A stretch of DNA of 6,411 nucleotides from Lachnospiraceae bacterium (GTDB lineage: Bacteria; Bacillota; Clostridia; Lachnospirales; Lachnospiraceae). The stretch spans positions 1-6,411 of the forward strand of contig JAFTPY010000036.1 in the NCBI GenBank assembly GCA_017463035.1, given 5' to 3'. The position numbers and the translations under genes are program-made. Within the stretch, counting starts at the first letter, position 1. Every line of letters starts with the position of its first letter. Under the pieces are notes generated by a model. The model had not been told where the DNA came from and made no database searches. It saw nothing but the letters and a program-made list of their open reading frames with translations. Positions 6,316-6,411 of this stretch are shown in pieces.

Positions 6316-6329
6316 TGTTTGCGCAAACA
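6316..6329. promoter_or_regulatory. 14-bp palindrome, candidate LacI-type operator
   Basis: TGTTTGCGCAAACA is a perfect palindrome with a central CG, the general form of operators bound by LacI-family repressors, and lies 55 nt before the start codon of the SGNH operon. GCAC (6311-6314) and GTGC (6332-6335) extend the symmetry imperfectly. No convincing -35/-10 pair is visible nearby, and no regulator gene is in the window, so the assignment rests on form and position only. Confidence 0.45.
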
Positions 6330-6358
6330 TAGTGCCTTACATCAATCTAACTCAGTGG

Positions 6359-6387
6359 AGCTCTTGGGGTGGTGGCACCCAAGAGCT
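6359..6387. other. Strong hairpin in the leader of the SGNH operon
   Basis: AGCTCTTG (6359-6366) pairs with CAAGAGCT (6380-6387), and GGTG (6368-6371) pairs with CACC (6376-6379) around a 4-nt loop, giving 12 bp with one bulged G. Neither strand has a T-run after the stem, so it is not a standard intrinsic terminator. It could be the end of an upstream transcription unit, a leader structure, or part of an element continuing beyond the window. Confidence 0.6.
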
Positions 6388-6411
6388 TGCGGGAGCAACG
6401 CTTTGAATGAC

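Noticed and set aside
6261..6326. Longer N terminus of the cytoplasmic SGNH protein from TTG 6326 or ATG 6290
   Set aside because: No ribosome site precedes these codons, whereas ATG 6260 has AAGGAG at ideal spacing, and the TTG falls inside the 14-bp palindrome.
6330..6411. tRNA or other small RNA gene at the right edge
   Set aside because: The hairpin is a single stem; no cloverleaf, T-loop sequence or terminator tail can be drawn.

Overview
The window looks like a chromosomal segment of a low-to-moderate GC Gram-positive bacterium of the Clostridia, most likely Lachnospiraceae-like. The pointers are strong AGGAGG-type ribosome binding sites, sigma-A-type promoters, a lipoprotein with a Thr-Pro-rich linker, and gene content (MntP, DUF1846, SGNH esterases with accessory beta domains) common in gut Firmicutes. 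Genus cannot be fixed from the sequence alone.

Layout, left to right. Positions 34-2084 (minus strand) hold a two-gene operon, mntP (putative Mn2+ exporter) followed 23 nt later by a DUF1846 protein. It is driven by a clear promoter at 2111-2139 with a leader of only about 20 nt. A divergent intergenic region (2085-2248) also carries the promoter of a plus-strand gene (2249-2869) for a small membrane-anchored protein ending in a CxxC-CxxC zinc ribbon. Next comes a 277-bp nested inverted repeat (2873-3149), the most striking non-coding feature here. It sits between two convergent genes and has perfect 30-bp arms, further outer arms, and a loop full of smaller stems. Positions 3172-6260 (minus strand) hold a second operon of two paralogous SGNH/GDSL hydrolases. 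The upstream one is 569 aa, has no export signal and carries an extra N-terminal domain. The downstream one is a 446-aa lipoprotein on a Thr-Pro repeat linker. Both end in the same roughly 120-residue beta-type domain. Positions 6261-6411 hold the leader of this operon, with a 14-bp perfect palindrome and a strong hairpin at the window edge.

How the genes may work together. mntP and the DUF1846 gene are probably co-transcribed; a functional link is inference. The two SGNH proteins look like an outside/inside pair: the lipoprotein would act on esterified glycan at the cell surface and the signal-less paralogue on imported fragments. Their substrate is not visible from sequence. Nothing here amounts to a proven new system; the inverted-repeat element and the paired hydrolases are the best candidates for a second look.
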